Shown: positions 1 to 6,887 of the stretch, one piece after another
Layout: each line of letters starts with the position of its first letter
Numbering within the stretch: position 1 is the stretch's first letter
NCBI GenBank assembly: GCA_020073465.1
Contig: JAIQFC010000037.1
Span: forward strand, 1 to 37,722
Direction of reading: 5' to 3'
DNA: 37,722 bases
Source: Terriglobia bacterium
Lineage (GTDB): Bacteria > Acidobacteriota > Terriglobia > Terriglobales > Acidobacteriaceae
Made by a program: the position numbers and the translations under genes
Notes under the pieces: generated by a model
Database searches by the model: none
What the model was told of the DNA's origin: nothing
Seen by the model: the letters and a program-made list of their open reading frames with translations, nothing else

Positions 1-1
1 G

Positions 2-124
2 CGCCTGCGCAGACTGAAGTTCGTGCGGGAGCAGTTCTTCCTGGCAGCGGTAGCCCAGAACATCAAGCGCCTGGTGCGCTTCCTCAGCCAGCCGACAACA
101 GCGGTTCTGCCAGCTACTACTTAG
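2..124 (+). pseudogene. C-terminal fragment of an IS1182-like transposase
   Basis: An open frame enters from the window edge and ends at a TAG at 122-124, giving about 40 residues. The stretch RLRRLKFVREQFFLAAVAQN followed by IKRLVRFL resembles the last helix of IS1182-type DDE transposases, which typically end in an LRR...A.AQN.KRL pattern. The catalytic part lies outside the window, so it cannot be told whether the gene is intact upstream. It abuts the leader of an IS110 element, so this is a patch of nested or adjacent insertion sequences. The family call rests on the tail only. Confidence 0.5.
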
Positions 125-214
125 CCGAACTGAGAGAAGAAAACTCGCCAACGGCTTGCTCGCAGCCCAAAAGATCTTCTGCTGACCTACTTTTTCAACA
201 CCCACAGGCCTTTA

Positions 215-257
215 CACTCATTGACCCCGGAACGGGGCAGAATCCGGTCAATGAGTG
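215..257 (+). other. 12-bp perfect hairpin upstream of the IS110 transposase
   Basis: CACTCATTGACC at 215-226 is exactly complementary to GGTCAATGAGTG at 246-257, leaving a 19-nt loop. It lies about 90 bases before the IS110 transposase start, inside the non-coding end of the element. In the IS110 family this end can encode the structured bridge RNA that selects target and donor DNA, so a stem with a large loop here is a plausible part of it. It could also be a terminator of the upstream transposase or an IS end. The stem is seen; the role is inferred. Confidence 0.5.
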
Positions 258-276
258 AAATGATTCCATAACAATG

Positions 277-344
277 TCGGCTCCCAGGCCCGAGTAGACT
301 TTGGAGGCGCAAACCAACCAAAGGGCTCGGAGGAAAGGAGCCGA
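277..344 (+). promoter_or_regulatory. Nested hairpin burying the IS110 ribosome-binding site
   Basis: TCGGCTCC at 277-284 pairs with GGAGCCGA at 337-344. Inside it CCGAG (290-294) can pair with CTCGG (326-330), and CTTTGG (299-304) with CCAAAG (318-323). The 3' arm contains the AAAGGAG Shine-Dalgarno sequence of the transposase that starts at 347, so folding would hide the ribosome-binding site. The position also matches where some IS110 elements encode the bridge RNA. Pairing was found by eye; no folding energy was computed. Confidence 0.5.
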
Positions 345-346
345 AC

Positions 347-1201
347 ATGATCATTATAGGTTGTGACTATCATCCGGGCTTTCAGCAAATTGCATTTGTG
401 GACATGGAAACAGGTGAGTTAGGAGAACGGCATCTGGCTCACCGCGAAGAAGCCGAGCAGTTTTACGGCCAGCTCAAGCAGCGAAGTTTGCGTGTGCGGG
501 TGGGAATGGAAGCCAGCGGGCACGCACGCTGGTTCGAGCGTTTGCTGGCCGACTTGCAGTTTGAGTTGTGGATCGGGGACGCAGCGGAGATTCGTACGAA
601 ACGGGTGCGCAAGCAGAAGACCGATCGTCAGGATGCGCAGCTATTGCTGAAACTGATGATCGAGGACCGCTTCCCGAGGATCTGGGTAGCGGACGCCGAG
701 AATCGCGATCTGCGCCAACTGCTGTGGCATCGTCACCGCCTGGTGCAGATGCGCACCCGCGTGATGAATCAACTGCATGTGGTGGCTCTCAACGAAGGCC
801 TGCGGCGCAAGAAAGCGCTGTGGTGGCCGGCGGGTCGTAGCGAGCTGGAATCGTTAGTACTCGCCCCGTGGGCGAGCCGACGTCGCCAGGACCTGCTCGA
901 CTTACTCGACCAACTCACGCCGCAAATCCAGGAACTGACCCGAGCCTTGGAAGACGAGGTAGAGAAGCGACCGGTGACGCGGCGGCTGATGACCCATCCC
1001 GGAGTGGGTCCACTGACGGCACTGGCCTTCGAGTTGGTGATTGGAACTCCGGAACGCTTCCATTGTGGCAAGCAAATCGCCAGCTATGTAGGTCTGGTTC
1101 CCTCGGAAGACTCCAGCGGCGATCGACGCCGGCTCGGCCACATTAGCAAGCAGGGCAGCTCACTCCTTCGCTATCTGCTGGTCGAAGCGGCCGGCAAGTA
1201 G
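347..1201 (+). CDS. IS110 family transposase, C-terminally truncated
   Basis: Encodes 284 residues of an IS110-type DEDD recombinase. The N-terminal DEDD (RuvC-like) domain starts with MIIIGCDYHPG and contains GMEASG and the KTDRQDA motif. The C-terminal Transposase_20 domain contains THPGVGPLTA and the ASYVGLVP...GHISKQG region. The start is supported by AAAGGAG seven bases upstream. Full-length relatives are usually about 330-400 residues and continue well past the LLVEAA motif; here the frame stops three codons after it and runs directly into a radical SAM gene fragment. The element is therefore probably inactive, with its right end deleted. Family call is firm. Confidence 0.85.
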   Translation: MIIIGCDYHPGFQQIAFVDMETGELGERHLAHREEAEQFYGQLKQRSLRVRVGMEASGHARWFERLLADLQFELWIGDAAEIRTKRVRKQKTDRQDAQLLLKLMIEDRFPRIWVADAENRDLRQLLWHRHRLVQMRTRVMNQLHVVALNEGLRRKKALWWPAGRSELESLVLAPWASRRRQDLLDLLDQLTPQIQELTRALEDEVEKRPVTRRLMTHPGVGPLTALAFELVIGTPERFHCGKQIASYVGLVPSEDSSGDRRRLGHISKQGSSLLRYLLVEAAGK

Positions 1202-1497
1202 GGCCACTGGTCACAGATGAACACGGCATAGCCCTTCGCGGCGTTCTTCTGCGTCACCTCGTCATGCCTGGCGGTGTGGCAGGGACACCTGAGATCATGC
1301 AGTGGATCGTCCGCGAACTGGGCGCTGACACCTACGTCAACCTGATGGCTCAGTACCATCCTGCTTGCCGTGTCGGCGAAACTGAGTATCCAGAGATCAA
1401 CCGCCGCATCACAGGTAGAGAGTTCCGGAAAGCCCTCGATGAGTTTCATGCGGCGGGGTTGGTTCGACTAGACTCCGATCCGATTCCCGTTGAGTAA
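1201..1497 (+). pseudogene. Radical SAM (PflA-like) protein, C-terminal remnant
   Basis: About 98 codons are open from the IS110 junction to the TAA at 1495-1497. The translation runs through VLLRHLVMPGGVAGTPEIM, DTYVNLMAQYHPAC and YPEINRRIT, a pattern I recognise from the C-terminal third of radical SAM proteins annotated as pyruvate-formate-lyase-activating-enzyme-like. The N-terminal CxxxCxxC cluster motif is absent: the front of the gene has been replaced by the truncated IS110 element. The fragment has no start of its own other than the internal ATG at 1264, so it is most likely non-functional. Confidence 0.7.
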
Positions 1498-1653
1498 GGA
1501 ACAGAAGAAGTTGAGTGACGGGGGCGGTGTACACAGGCGGCAAAATGGACCCTCCTCCCTTGCAAACATGACAGGATCGCGCGAAAGGTCAACGACTGAG
1601 ATCGGGATTCTTCAACAACTGCGCCCCCTAAAGGGCAGTCACCACAGGACAGC

Positions 1654-2472
1654 CTAGCCGCCTCTTCTTACCAAAGAGAAGTAGAACCACAGCAGGATCG
1701 TAAAGCCCACACCTAACACCGCGAACGAGATGATCATCGGGAAATTCATCCCAAAACCCTTACGGCCCATCACCGTTACGATGCTCACAAGTTCCATGCT
1801 CATGATCGCCAACAGACTCAGAAATATTGGTGCAGGCGCGTAACCGGCTGGTTTCCTACGGAACAGAAGAATTGCGGTTATGCATAAGGCGGGCAAAAGG
1901 AACCCAAGGTCCAGAACATGAACGAAATTTACCGGCTGGTTCGCCACGATGACATCTTGGGGGACTCGCCCCGCCAGGATCGCGGCAATATCATCGCGCA
2001 AATCGAAGACAGCGGTCGGTATGGCAAGCACGAAGAACACGATGCCGATCGTCTTTCGCGGCGCAAGAGGACCATAGGCTTGGGCGATTTGCTCGAGGGG
2101 AATGAACGGAAGGCTGAATACTGTAGCGTAGAGGCACAGACTCAGCGTCGCCAAATAGACCAGGAACAGCGCGTTGAAGTGCACCCCAAACGCGTAAATA
2201 ACAAAGTTGTAAAGCAGATAACCCTGCGTGCCCAGCCAGACCAACCGCGCAGGAAGCGATCCTCGATATCCTGTGATTCCGCTGATCAGCAAGACCGGCA
2301 CGACCAACAACAGGTCTACAAGGTCGCTGGCGTAGCCTCCGGCGCGTGAATAAGGCGTTTCCCTGGCATAGGTTGCTGGCCAATACAGTCCTGCTACCGC
2401 CGTTACGGCAACCAGGAGCGCGATGGCGATGGTACTCCATAGCATCGGGTCATGAGTTCGTTCGGTTATCAT
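1654..2472 (-). CDS. Multi-pass membrane protein of unknown function
   Basis: A 272-residue protein with about seven hydrophobic segments. The first is at roughly residues 10-30, followed by pairs around 50-70, 78-98 and 100-125, then 143-160, 190-205, 215-235 and 245-268. A loop around residues 160-185 (FDLRDDIAAILAG) separates two halves. The C-terminus ends RRGG, consistent with a cytoplasmic tail. I do not recognise a family and see no catalytic motif. An in-frame ATG at 2448 is an alternative start just before the first membrane segment. It stands alone between the IS debris and a terminator-like hairpin. Confidence 0.7.
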   Translation of the reverse strand: MITERTHDPMLWSTIAIALLVAVTAVAGLYWPATYARETPYSRAGGYASDLVDLLLVVPVLLISGITGYRGSLPARLVWLGTQGYLLYNFVIYAFGVHFNALFLVYLATLSLCLYATVFSLPFIPLEQIAQAYGPLAPRKTIGIVFFVLAIPTAVFDLRDDIAAILAGRVPQDVIVANQPVNFVHVLDLGFLLPALCITAILLFRRKPAGYAPAPIFLSLLAIMSMELVSIVTVMGRKGFGMNFPMIISFAVLGVGFTILLWFYFSLVRRGG

Positions 2473-2662
2473 GGCTTTCGAAACGAGTTTGATTCGCCTC
2501 AGGGGGTGTTGCGTCCCGTCGCAAGGGGCGTGCTCTTCGGGGAGGCGAAAGGATTTACCGGCCCCCCATTTTCGGTTCAGGATGATCCAATGTCTGTGAT
2601 GCTGGTCACGTCGGAGGAGCAGGCCACTTTGCCCTCTGTATACACCACCCCTGACAGGAAGG

Positions 2663-2694
2663 AAGAAGGGAGGGCGGTTTCGCCTTCCCTTCTT
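2663..2694 (-). terminator. Rho-independent-like terminator after the Hsp20 pseudogene
   Basis: A 14-bp stem (2663-2676 with 2681-2694, one G-T pair) encloses a 4-base loop. On the minus strand it begins three bases after the Hsp20 stop codon and is followed by a pyrimidine-rich TTCC tract. Position and shape fit a terminator for the Hsp20 transcript. The tail is not a pure T run, so efficiency is uncertain. Confidence 0.6.
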
Positions 2695-2697
2695 GAG

Positions 2698-3071
2698 CTA
2701 TGCGGCTTTCAACGTCTTGGGCACGTTCACTTTGATTTGTTTTGCCTTCGCTTCTGCACGCTTCGGCATGTCAATGCTGAGCACGCCATCATGCGTGTAA
2801 TTGGCTTCAATCTTGTCCGGGTCTACGCTTGTGGGAAGGGGTGAATGAAGCGCGAGAAGGCTCCGCAGTGGCGTTCCTTGCGGCGGAAGTTCTCCTCCTT
2901 GATGTCCTTTTCGAGTTTGCGTTCGCCGCGCACAGTCAGCACGTTGTTCTCGACTTCGACTTTGACGTCTTTTTCATCAATGCCTGGCACTTCCACTTTG
3001 AAGGTCAGTTTTTGATCATCTTCGTAAACTTCTCCGCCGGCACCTCGAGCTCCGGCGTCGTCTTCCCTATT
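2698..3071 (-). pseudogene. Hsp20 small heat-shock protein, frameshifted and 5'-truncated
   Basis: Read on the minus strand, an alpha-crystallin core begins EVYEDDQKLTFKVEVPGIDE and continues through VENNVLTVRGERKLEKD to FRRKERHCGAFSR. The frame is then lost; the missing part reappears in another frame as TSVDPDKIEANYTHDGVLSI and ends KVNVPKTLKAA-stop at 2698. Comparing with the usual GAFSRSFTLPTSVDP pattern, two single-base insertions near 2838-2850 explain the shift. No start codon is available upstream: the frame meets a stop at 3072-3074 and only linker-like sequence precedes the core. The gene is broken at both the 5' end and the middle unless the frameshift is a sequencing error. Confidence 0.8.
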
Positions 3072-3173
3072 TTACGAGGTGTCTCGCGGTATCTCTGCGG
3101 AATATATCGTGAACCGCTGAACACGGATCCAGTCCTTGACCCTGCAGGCGGCCTCGTCGATGATCATGAGCAC

Positions 3174-4211
3174 ATGAGAAAAGGCCAACCGAAGGAGGTT
3201 CTGCCGGTCGGCAAACTTCCGCTTGCGCACTTGCGATCGTTGCTGAGGCATCCGTCGAAGCATGATCCGCGCCTGCTCATTGGACCTCAGATTGGCGAGG
3301 ACGCAGCCGTCATCGATGCAGGAGATCGCTATCTCGTCGTCGCGACCGATCCGGTTACCTTCGCCACGGATCAAATCGGTCGCTACGCGGTTCACGTGAA
3401 CGCGAACGACGTTGCGGTCCTGGGCGCACGGCCGTTGTGGTTCTTCGTCGTAATGCTCCTTCCGGAGAACCGCACGACGCCCGAACTGGCGGAGACGACC
3501 ATGGCCGACGTTCGCACCTCATGCGAGGAATTGGATGTCGCGGTCGGAGGCGGGCACACAGAAATCACCCAAGGTCTGGACCGGCCGATTCTGGTCGGTC
3601 AGATGCTTGGCGAGGTTGCCCCGACTCGTCTTGTTCGGAAGACTCGCATCGCCATCGGCGATCAGATCCTGCTGACACGCGGCGTAGCCATCGAGGGCAC
3701 CGCGATCCTCGCACGAGAGATGTCCGAACGCCTGCGGGATCGGATTGACGCCGATGTTCTGGCTCGGGCCGCTCGATTCCTGATTGAGCCCGGTATCAGT
3801 GTCGTGAGTGCGGCTCTCGCCGCTGCCAATGTCGGCGAGGCCGTGCACGCAATGCATGATCCGACCGAAGGCGGGCTAACGATGGGGCTGTTTGAATTGG
3901 CGGCACCCGCCGGTCTTGGACTTCGAGTCATTCGCGAGCGTATCCCGGTATTTCCCGAAACGGCCACGATTTGCAGTGCGCTCGCGCTTGATTCGCTGAA
4001 GCTGATTGCGTCGGGTGCATTACTGATCGCCGTCGCGCCAGACGGAGCGGACTTGGTGCTGAGGGCTGTTGAGGCCACAGGCGTTCCGGTGGCGGTGATT
4101 GGTGAGGTACGCCCGTCGAATGAGGGTATCGCGATCGTGACGAATGGGAATGTGGAGCCGCTCCCGCCTGCCCCTCGTGATGAGATCGCACGGGCGTTCG
4201 AAGATGGTTAG
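3174..4211 (+). CDS. HypE-like AIR synthase-related protein
   Basis: A 345-residue member of the PurM/HypE/SelD ATP-dependent superfamily. The N-terminal AIRS domain has GEDAAVI (residues 41-47), a D59-P60 turn and NANDVAVLGA (77-86), which form the ATP-binding dimer face. The C-terminal domain carries DPTEGG (229-234). True HypE ends in a conserved cysteine that receives the carbamoyl group; this protein ends FEDG and no hydrogenase genes are near, so hydrogenase maturation is unlikely. ATG 3174 was chosen because family similarity (LPVGKLP) begins at residue 10; the frame is open further upstream but covers the antisense Hsp20 relic. No clear Shine-Dalgarno was seen. Confidence 0.8.
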   Translation: MRKGQPKEVLPVGKLPLAHLRSLLRHPSKHDPRLLIGPQIGEDAAVIDAGDRYLVVATDPVTFATDQIGRYAVHVNANDVAVLGARPLWFFVVMLLPENRTTPELAETTMADVRTSCEELDVAVGGGHTEITQGLDRPILVGQMLGEVAPTRLVRKTRIAIGDQILLTRGVAIEGTAILAREMSERLRDRIDADVLARAARFLIEPGISVVSAALAAANVGEAVHAMHDPTEGGLTMGLFELAAPAGLGLRVIRERIPVFPETATICSALALDSLKLIASGALLIAVAPDGADLVLRAVEATGVPVAVIGEVRPSNEGIAIVTNGNVEPLPPAPRDEIARAFEDG

Positions 4212-4292
4212 GCGCAAGCGGTGGCGTACCGGGTCGTGTATTTATTGGCGTCCTCGAAAAGTCACCTCAATCGAAGGGATGAGCACGGTATC

Positions 4293-4709
4293 GTGAGCTA
4301 TCAGCAGCAGATCGTAATCAACACAAAAGGCCACGGTGACATGCACGATCTCACTGAGCGCGTCGCGGCGATCGTGACTTCCTCGGGCATCCAAACTGGC
4401 ACAGTCAACATTTTCAACGTCGGCAGCACGGCTGCAGTTGGGACGATCGAGTTCGAGCCGGGACTGCAGCACGATCTGCCCGATATCTTGGACAGGCTCA
4501 TCCCGCCTAGCCGTTCCTATGGCCACGAGCAAGCCTGGCATGACGGCAACGGGCACTCGCATCTGCAGGCTACTTTACTCGGGCCATCTCTGACGGTGCC
4601 GGTTGCAGAGGGAAAATCCGTATTGGGTACTTGGCAGCAAATCTTTCACCTGGAGTGCGACGTCCGGGGACGCCAACGAACGATTGTAATCACGGTGGTG
4701 GGAGACTAA
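4293..4709 (+). CDS. YjbQ/UPF0047 family protein
   Basis: A 138-residue YjbQ-type protein, a compact trimeric fold; some members have secondary thiamine-phosphate synthase activity, though the physiological role is poorly defined. Seen in sequence: HDLTERVAAIV near the start, NVGSTAAVGTIE where many relatives have HTSA, then the conserved SHLQATLLGPSLTVPVAEG and LGTWQQIFHLECDVRGR block, ending in VVGD. GTG 4293 fits the family N-terminus; the frame is open to a GTG at 4221, ten bases after the HypE-like gene, so a longer form is possible. The two genes are probably cotranscribed. Confidence 0.8.
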   Translation: MSYQQQIVINTKGHGDMHDLTERVAAIVTSSGIQTGTVNIFNVGSTAAVGTIEFEPGLQHDLPDILDRLIPPSRSYGHEQAWHDGNGHSHLQATLLGPSLTVPVAEGKSVLGTWQQIFHLECDVRGRQRTIVITVVGD

Positions 4710-4745
4710 AGATTCTTCGCCCGGAACTAGAATGGAGCTCTCGCA

Positions 4746-4889
4746 ATGGTCAAGCGCGCACCACCCCGACGTCGGCCCCGCAAAGCTAAGCCCGGTACTA
4801 AGGGCTTGGACCCAGCAGAGTGTCAGTTACAACAGCCCGATCGCCCAGATCCAAGCCGATCGTCAGCTTCTGCGCTGAAAAATTCCTAA
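4746..4889 (+). pseudogene. Small basic ORF, possible ParB-like N-terminal remnant
   Basis: A 47-codon frame with GGAG eight bases before its ATG. The first 27 residues are strongly basic (KRAPPRRRPRKAKPG) followed by TKGLDPAECQL. This resembles the N-terminus of some ParB-type nuclease-domain proteins, but that is a weak recollection. From about 4820 the frame runs antisense through an IS110 transposase fragment and soon stops. The likely history is that an IS110 element entered the start of this gene and both were then deleted. It is unlikely to make a functional protein. Confidence 0.3.
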
Positions 4890-4923
4890 TCTGCTTCGCC
4901 GCTGCGGTGCTAACCTTCTTCAT
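4798..4923 (-). pseudogene. IS110 family transposase, N-terminal remnant
   Basis: On the minus strand an ATG at 4923 opens 41 codons. The first 29 residues include KQIRNFSAQKLTIGLDLGDR, a strong match in pattern to the start of IS110-family transposases, where GLDLGDR carries the first catalytic aspartate. After that the sequence diverges and stops at 4798, inside the antisense basic ORF. AAAGGAGA lies six to seven bases upstream of the ATG, so the leader end of the element is preserved while nearly all the coding region is gone. It is a different subgroup from the IS110 copy at 347, judged by its N-terminus. Confidence 0.75.
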
Positions 4924-4925
4924 TT

Positions 4926-4998
4926 CCGGTCTCCTTTATCTCTTGCGCTTCGAGCGCGTCGATACCTTGGGAGCGTATAGCTTCCCGTCGGAGACCGG
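4926..4998 (-). promoter_or_regulatory. Structured leader of the IS110 remnant
   Basis: CCGGTCTCC (4926-4934) is exactly complementary to GGAGACCGG (4990-4998), closing a 55-base loop. The loop contains a GCGCT/AGCGC hairpin (4945-4957) and a GGGAGC...GCTTCCC hairpin. On the minus strand the 3' arm of the closing stem includes the GGAGA ribosome-binding site just before the transposase ATG. The layout is the same as at the other IS110 element. Interpretation as a bridge-RNA part or as a translation lock is inference. Confidence 0.45.
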
Positions 4999-5182
4999 CC
5001 TTCTCATCCCATCTGGTTGCATCAGTTGAGTTTGTTTCAGTTGAGTATTCCTCCCTCAATCTGGGCTTCCCCCTAATTTGGAACCATCCGGTGCATGGCG
5101 GGCTCGTGGTTTTCGGCTATTTACCCTGTCGAAGAAAGGGGTAAAATAGAGCCGGCGTTGTCTAGCCAGAAGGAGATGCCCT

Positions 5183-5281
5183 ATGTCTCCTGCTCGCCAA
5201 CCCAACGGTTCTCAGGCGGAAGGAAAATCGCCCGCCAAACCCCAATCGGCCCCACGTTCCAAACACAGCGTAGTGCCATGA
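5183..5281 (+). CDS. Short leader ORF translationally coupled to the Crp/Fnr gene
   Basis: A 32-codon frame (begins MSPARQPNGSQAEGK, ends KHSVVP) has an excellent Shine-Dalgarno, AGAAGGAG at 5168-5175, seven bases before its ATG. Its stop overlaps the start of the Crp/Fnr gene as ATGA, the classic arrangement for translational coupling. The Crp start itself has no good ribosome-binding site. The peptide is basic, proline- and serine-rich and has no recognisable domain, so its translation rather than its product may matter. An alternative is a longer Crp N-terminus read in another frame from 5095 or 5176; I prefer the leader because of spacing and overlap. Confidence 0.4.
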   Translation: MSPARQPNGSQAEGKSPAKPQSAPRSKHSVVP

Positions 5282-5946
5282 CTCCCGGTGTAGCGGCCAA
5301 GAAGGGGCGCCATTTCGATCCCCATGCATTCCTCGCGGCCATCGGCGAGGGCAGGAAATCTGTGCTTTTCCCGAGGAAACAAGGAATCTTTGCCCAAGGG
5401 GATACCGCTGATGCGGTGTTCTATATCCAGACGGGCAAGGTAAGACTCAGCGTGGTCTCGCAGACTGGCAAGGAAGCAACGATCGGCATATTAACCGACG
5501 GAAACTTTTTCGGCGAAGGTTCGCTTGCGGGCCAGCCGTTTCGGATGGGTTCTGCAACCGCAATGACGGATTGCGCTGTTCTGCGAATCGACAAGCAAGC
5601 CATGATGGAAGCGCTTCATCGGGAGCACGCATTTTCCGACCTGTTCGTAAGGTATCTGTTAGCTCGGAATATCCGTTACGAAGAAGATCTGGTGGATCAG
5701 CTTTTCAATTCGAGCGAAAAGAGGCTGGCACGGATCCTCTTGCTGCTTGCTCATTTTGGCAAGGAAGGCATACCCGAGACTGTCGTTCCCAAGATCAGTC
5801 AGGAGATGCTGGCGGAAATGATCGGCACGACCCGCTCGCGAGTCAGCTTCTTTATGAACCGGTTCAAAAAATTGGGCTTTATTCACTACAACGACGGCGG
5901 CCTACAGGTCCACAGCTCGCTGCTCAACGTAGTTCTGCACGACTAG
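5278..5946 (+). CDS. Crp/Fnr family transcriptional regulator
   Basis: A 222-residue regulator. A cyclic-nucleotide-binding-type beta-barrel occupies about residues 12-125 with FAQGDTADAVFYIQTGKVRL and a GNFFGEGSLAG turn. A dimerisation helix follows at 110-150, and a winged HTH at 174-201 (ISQEMLAEMIGTTRSRVSFF). There is no cysteine cluster, so it is not an oxygen-sensing Fe-S FNR, and the phosphate-binding Arg-Ser pair of CRP is not obvious; the ligand is unknown. The start at 5278 places FDPHAFLA where relatives begin. Possible targets include the GTGA-N6-TCAC site at 9995. Confidence 0.88.
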   Translation: MTPGVAAKKGRHFDPHAFLAAIGEGRKSVLFPRKQGIFAQGDTADAVFYIQTGKVRLSVVSQTGKEATIGILTDGNFFGEGSLAGQPFRMGSATAMTDCAVLRIDKQAMMEALHREHAFSDLFVRYLLARNIRYEEDLVDQLFNSSEKRLARILLLLAHFGKEGIPETVVPKISQEMLAEMIGTTRSRVSFFMNRFKKLGFIHYNDGGLQVHSSLLNVVLHD

Positions 5947-6001
5947 CTGTCCTTTCCTACGCAGAAAGCCGGTATAGGCTGGGATTTAGGATGAAGGGGA
6001 A

Positions 6002-6238
6002 ATGGAGCATCCATTCGAGAGTCTATCGAAGAAGGAACCGAAGTCTGACGCCGAACTCATTGCGTTCTTGGCGGTCACAAGAATTTCACATCACCTTCCG
6101 ATCAGTACCGTCCTATCTCTGCCGGCGAGCCAGCTGACGCCGGAGCGAGTGTACGACTCCCTCTTAGGCGAAGCGCGTACGCTCTGGGACTTGAACCAAG
6201 ACCATGTCGAAAGAAGGGCCCGGAAGCGGGTTGTCTGA
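6002..6238 (+). CDS. Hypothetical protein, 78 residues
   Basis: Starts at an ATG preceded by AAGGGGAA at close spacing. The protein is mostly helical in appearance, with an acidic and basic N-terminus (MEHPFESLSKKEPKSDAEL), a hydrophobic centre (IAFLAVTRISHHLPISTVLSL) and a basic C-terminus (ERRARKRVV). No known domain is recognised. It follows the Crp/Fnr gene by 55 bases and could be cotranscribed. It may be a small regulator or a non-gene; codon use gives no strong signal either way. Confidence 0.4.
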   Translation: MEHPFESLSKKEPKSDAELIAFLAVTRISHHLPISTVLSLPASQLTPERVYDSLLGEARTLWDLNQDHVERRARKRVV

Positions 6239-6387
6239 AAGGACTTCTGGAGAGACAGGGCGACCAAAGACCGAATCACGCTTTCCCTGAATGAAATGCC
6301 CATCTCGCTCTCGATGACGGAAACACTGGTCGCAACTCCGTGGAAGGAGTTTTTGGCTACACTTTGAAGTCCCCTGGAGTAACGCAT

Positions 6388-6840
6388 ATGCCACCGACTG
6401 TGGCAAAGAAGCTGGGGATTGACTTGTCTTCGCGGAGAGAGGGAGAGCTGTTCAAGTGGTTTCTCGCCTGCCTGCTCTTTGGAAAGCCAATCCAGCAGGA
6501 GATCGCCGAGCAGGCCTACAACCGGCTCGTGTCTGCGGGTCTGCGGAACCCAGATAAAGTGCTCGACGCGGGCTGGGACGAATTGGTCTGCCTGCTCGAC
6601 GAAGCACACTATGTGCGTTACGACTTTTCGACCGCCACCAAACTGCTCGAGGTGTGCCGGGAATTGAAGCAGCGCTACGGCAGCATGACAAGACTGATTG
6701 CGGATGCAAGAACTGGCTCGGAGCTCTCTGTCCGGTTGCAGGAGTTCAAGCACATCGGTCCTGTCACCGCCCGGATCTTCACACGCGAGGTGGGGCCAAT
6801 CTGGTATGGTGCGCGCACGTCGATTCCCGCTCCCCTGTGA
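6388..6840 (+). CDS. HhH-type DNA glycosylase/endonuclease III-like protein
   Basis: A 150-residue protein whose C-terminal half resembles the helix-hairpin-helix fold of base-excision glycosylases: helical segments around LFKWFLACLLFGKPIQQEI, then LRNPDKVLDAGWDEL, and a hairpin FKHIGPVTARIFTRE near residues 125-140. No iron-sulfur cluster cysteines follow the hairpin and the catalytic Lys/Asp of Nth is not evident. The end of the frame (WYGARTSIPAPL) does not look like the family, so the C-terminus may be truncated by the junction with the antisense region. ATG 6388 has GGAG eight bases upstream; an earlier in-frame ATG at 6340 looks worse. Confidence 0.65.
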   Translation: MPPTVAKKLGIDLSSRREGELFKWFLACLLFGKPIQQEIAEQAYNRLVSAGLRNPDKVLDAGWDELVCLLDEAHYVRYDFSTATKLLEVCRELKQRYGSMTRLIADARTGSELSVRLQEFKHIGPVTARIFTREVGPIWYGARTSIPAPL

Positions 6841-6887
6841 TTTGTGATCTCACCTCTCGGAGCAGATGACGCAACAAACACGCGTGC

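Noticed and set aside
2829..3173. Upstream 115-codon extension of the HypE-like frame
   Set aside because: It runs antisense to the Hsp20 relic, is unlike the family and has no ribosome-binding site; the open frame is a shadow.
5022..5046. Direct repeat TCAGTTGAGT, two copies 15 bases apart
   Set aside because: Too short and isolated to assign to an IS target duplication or operator.
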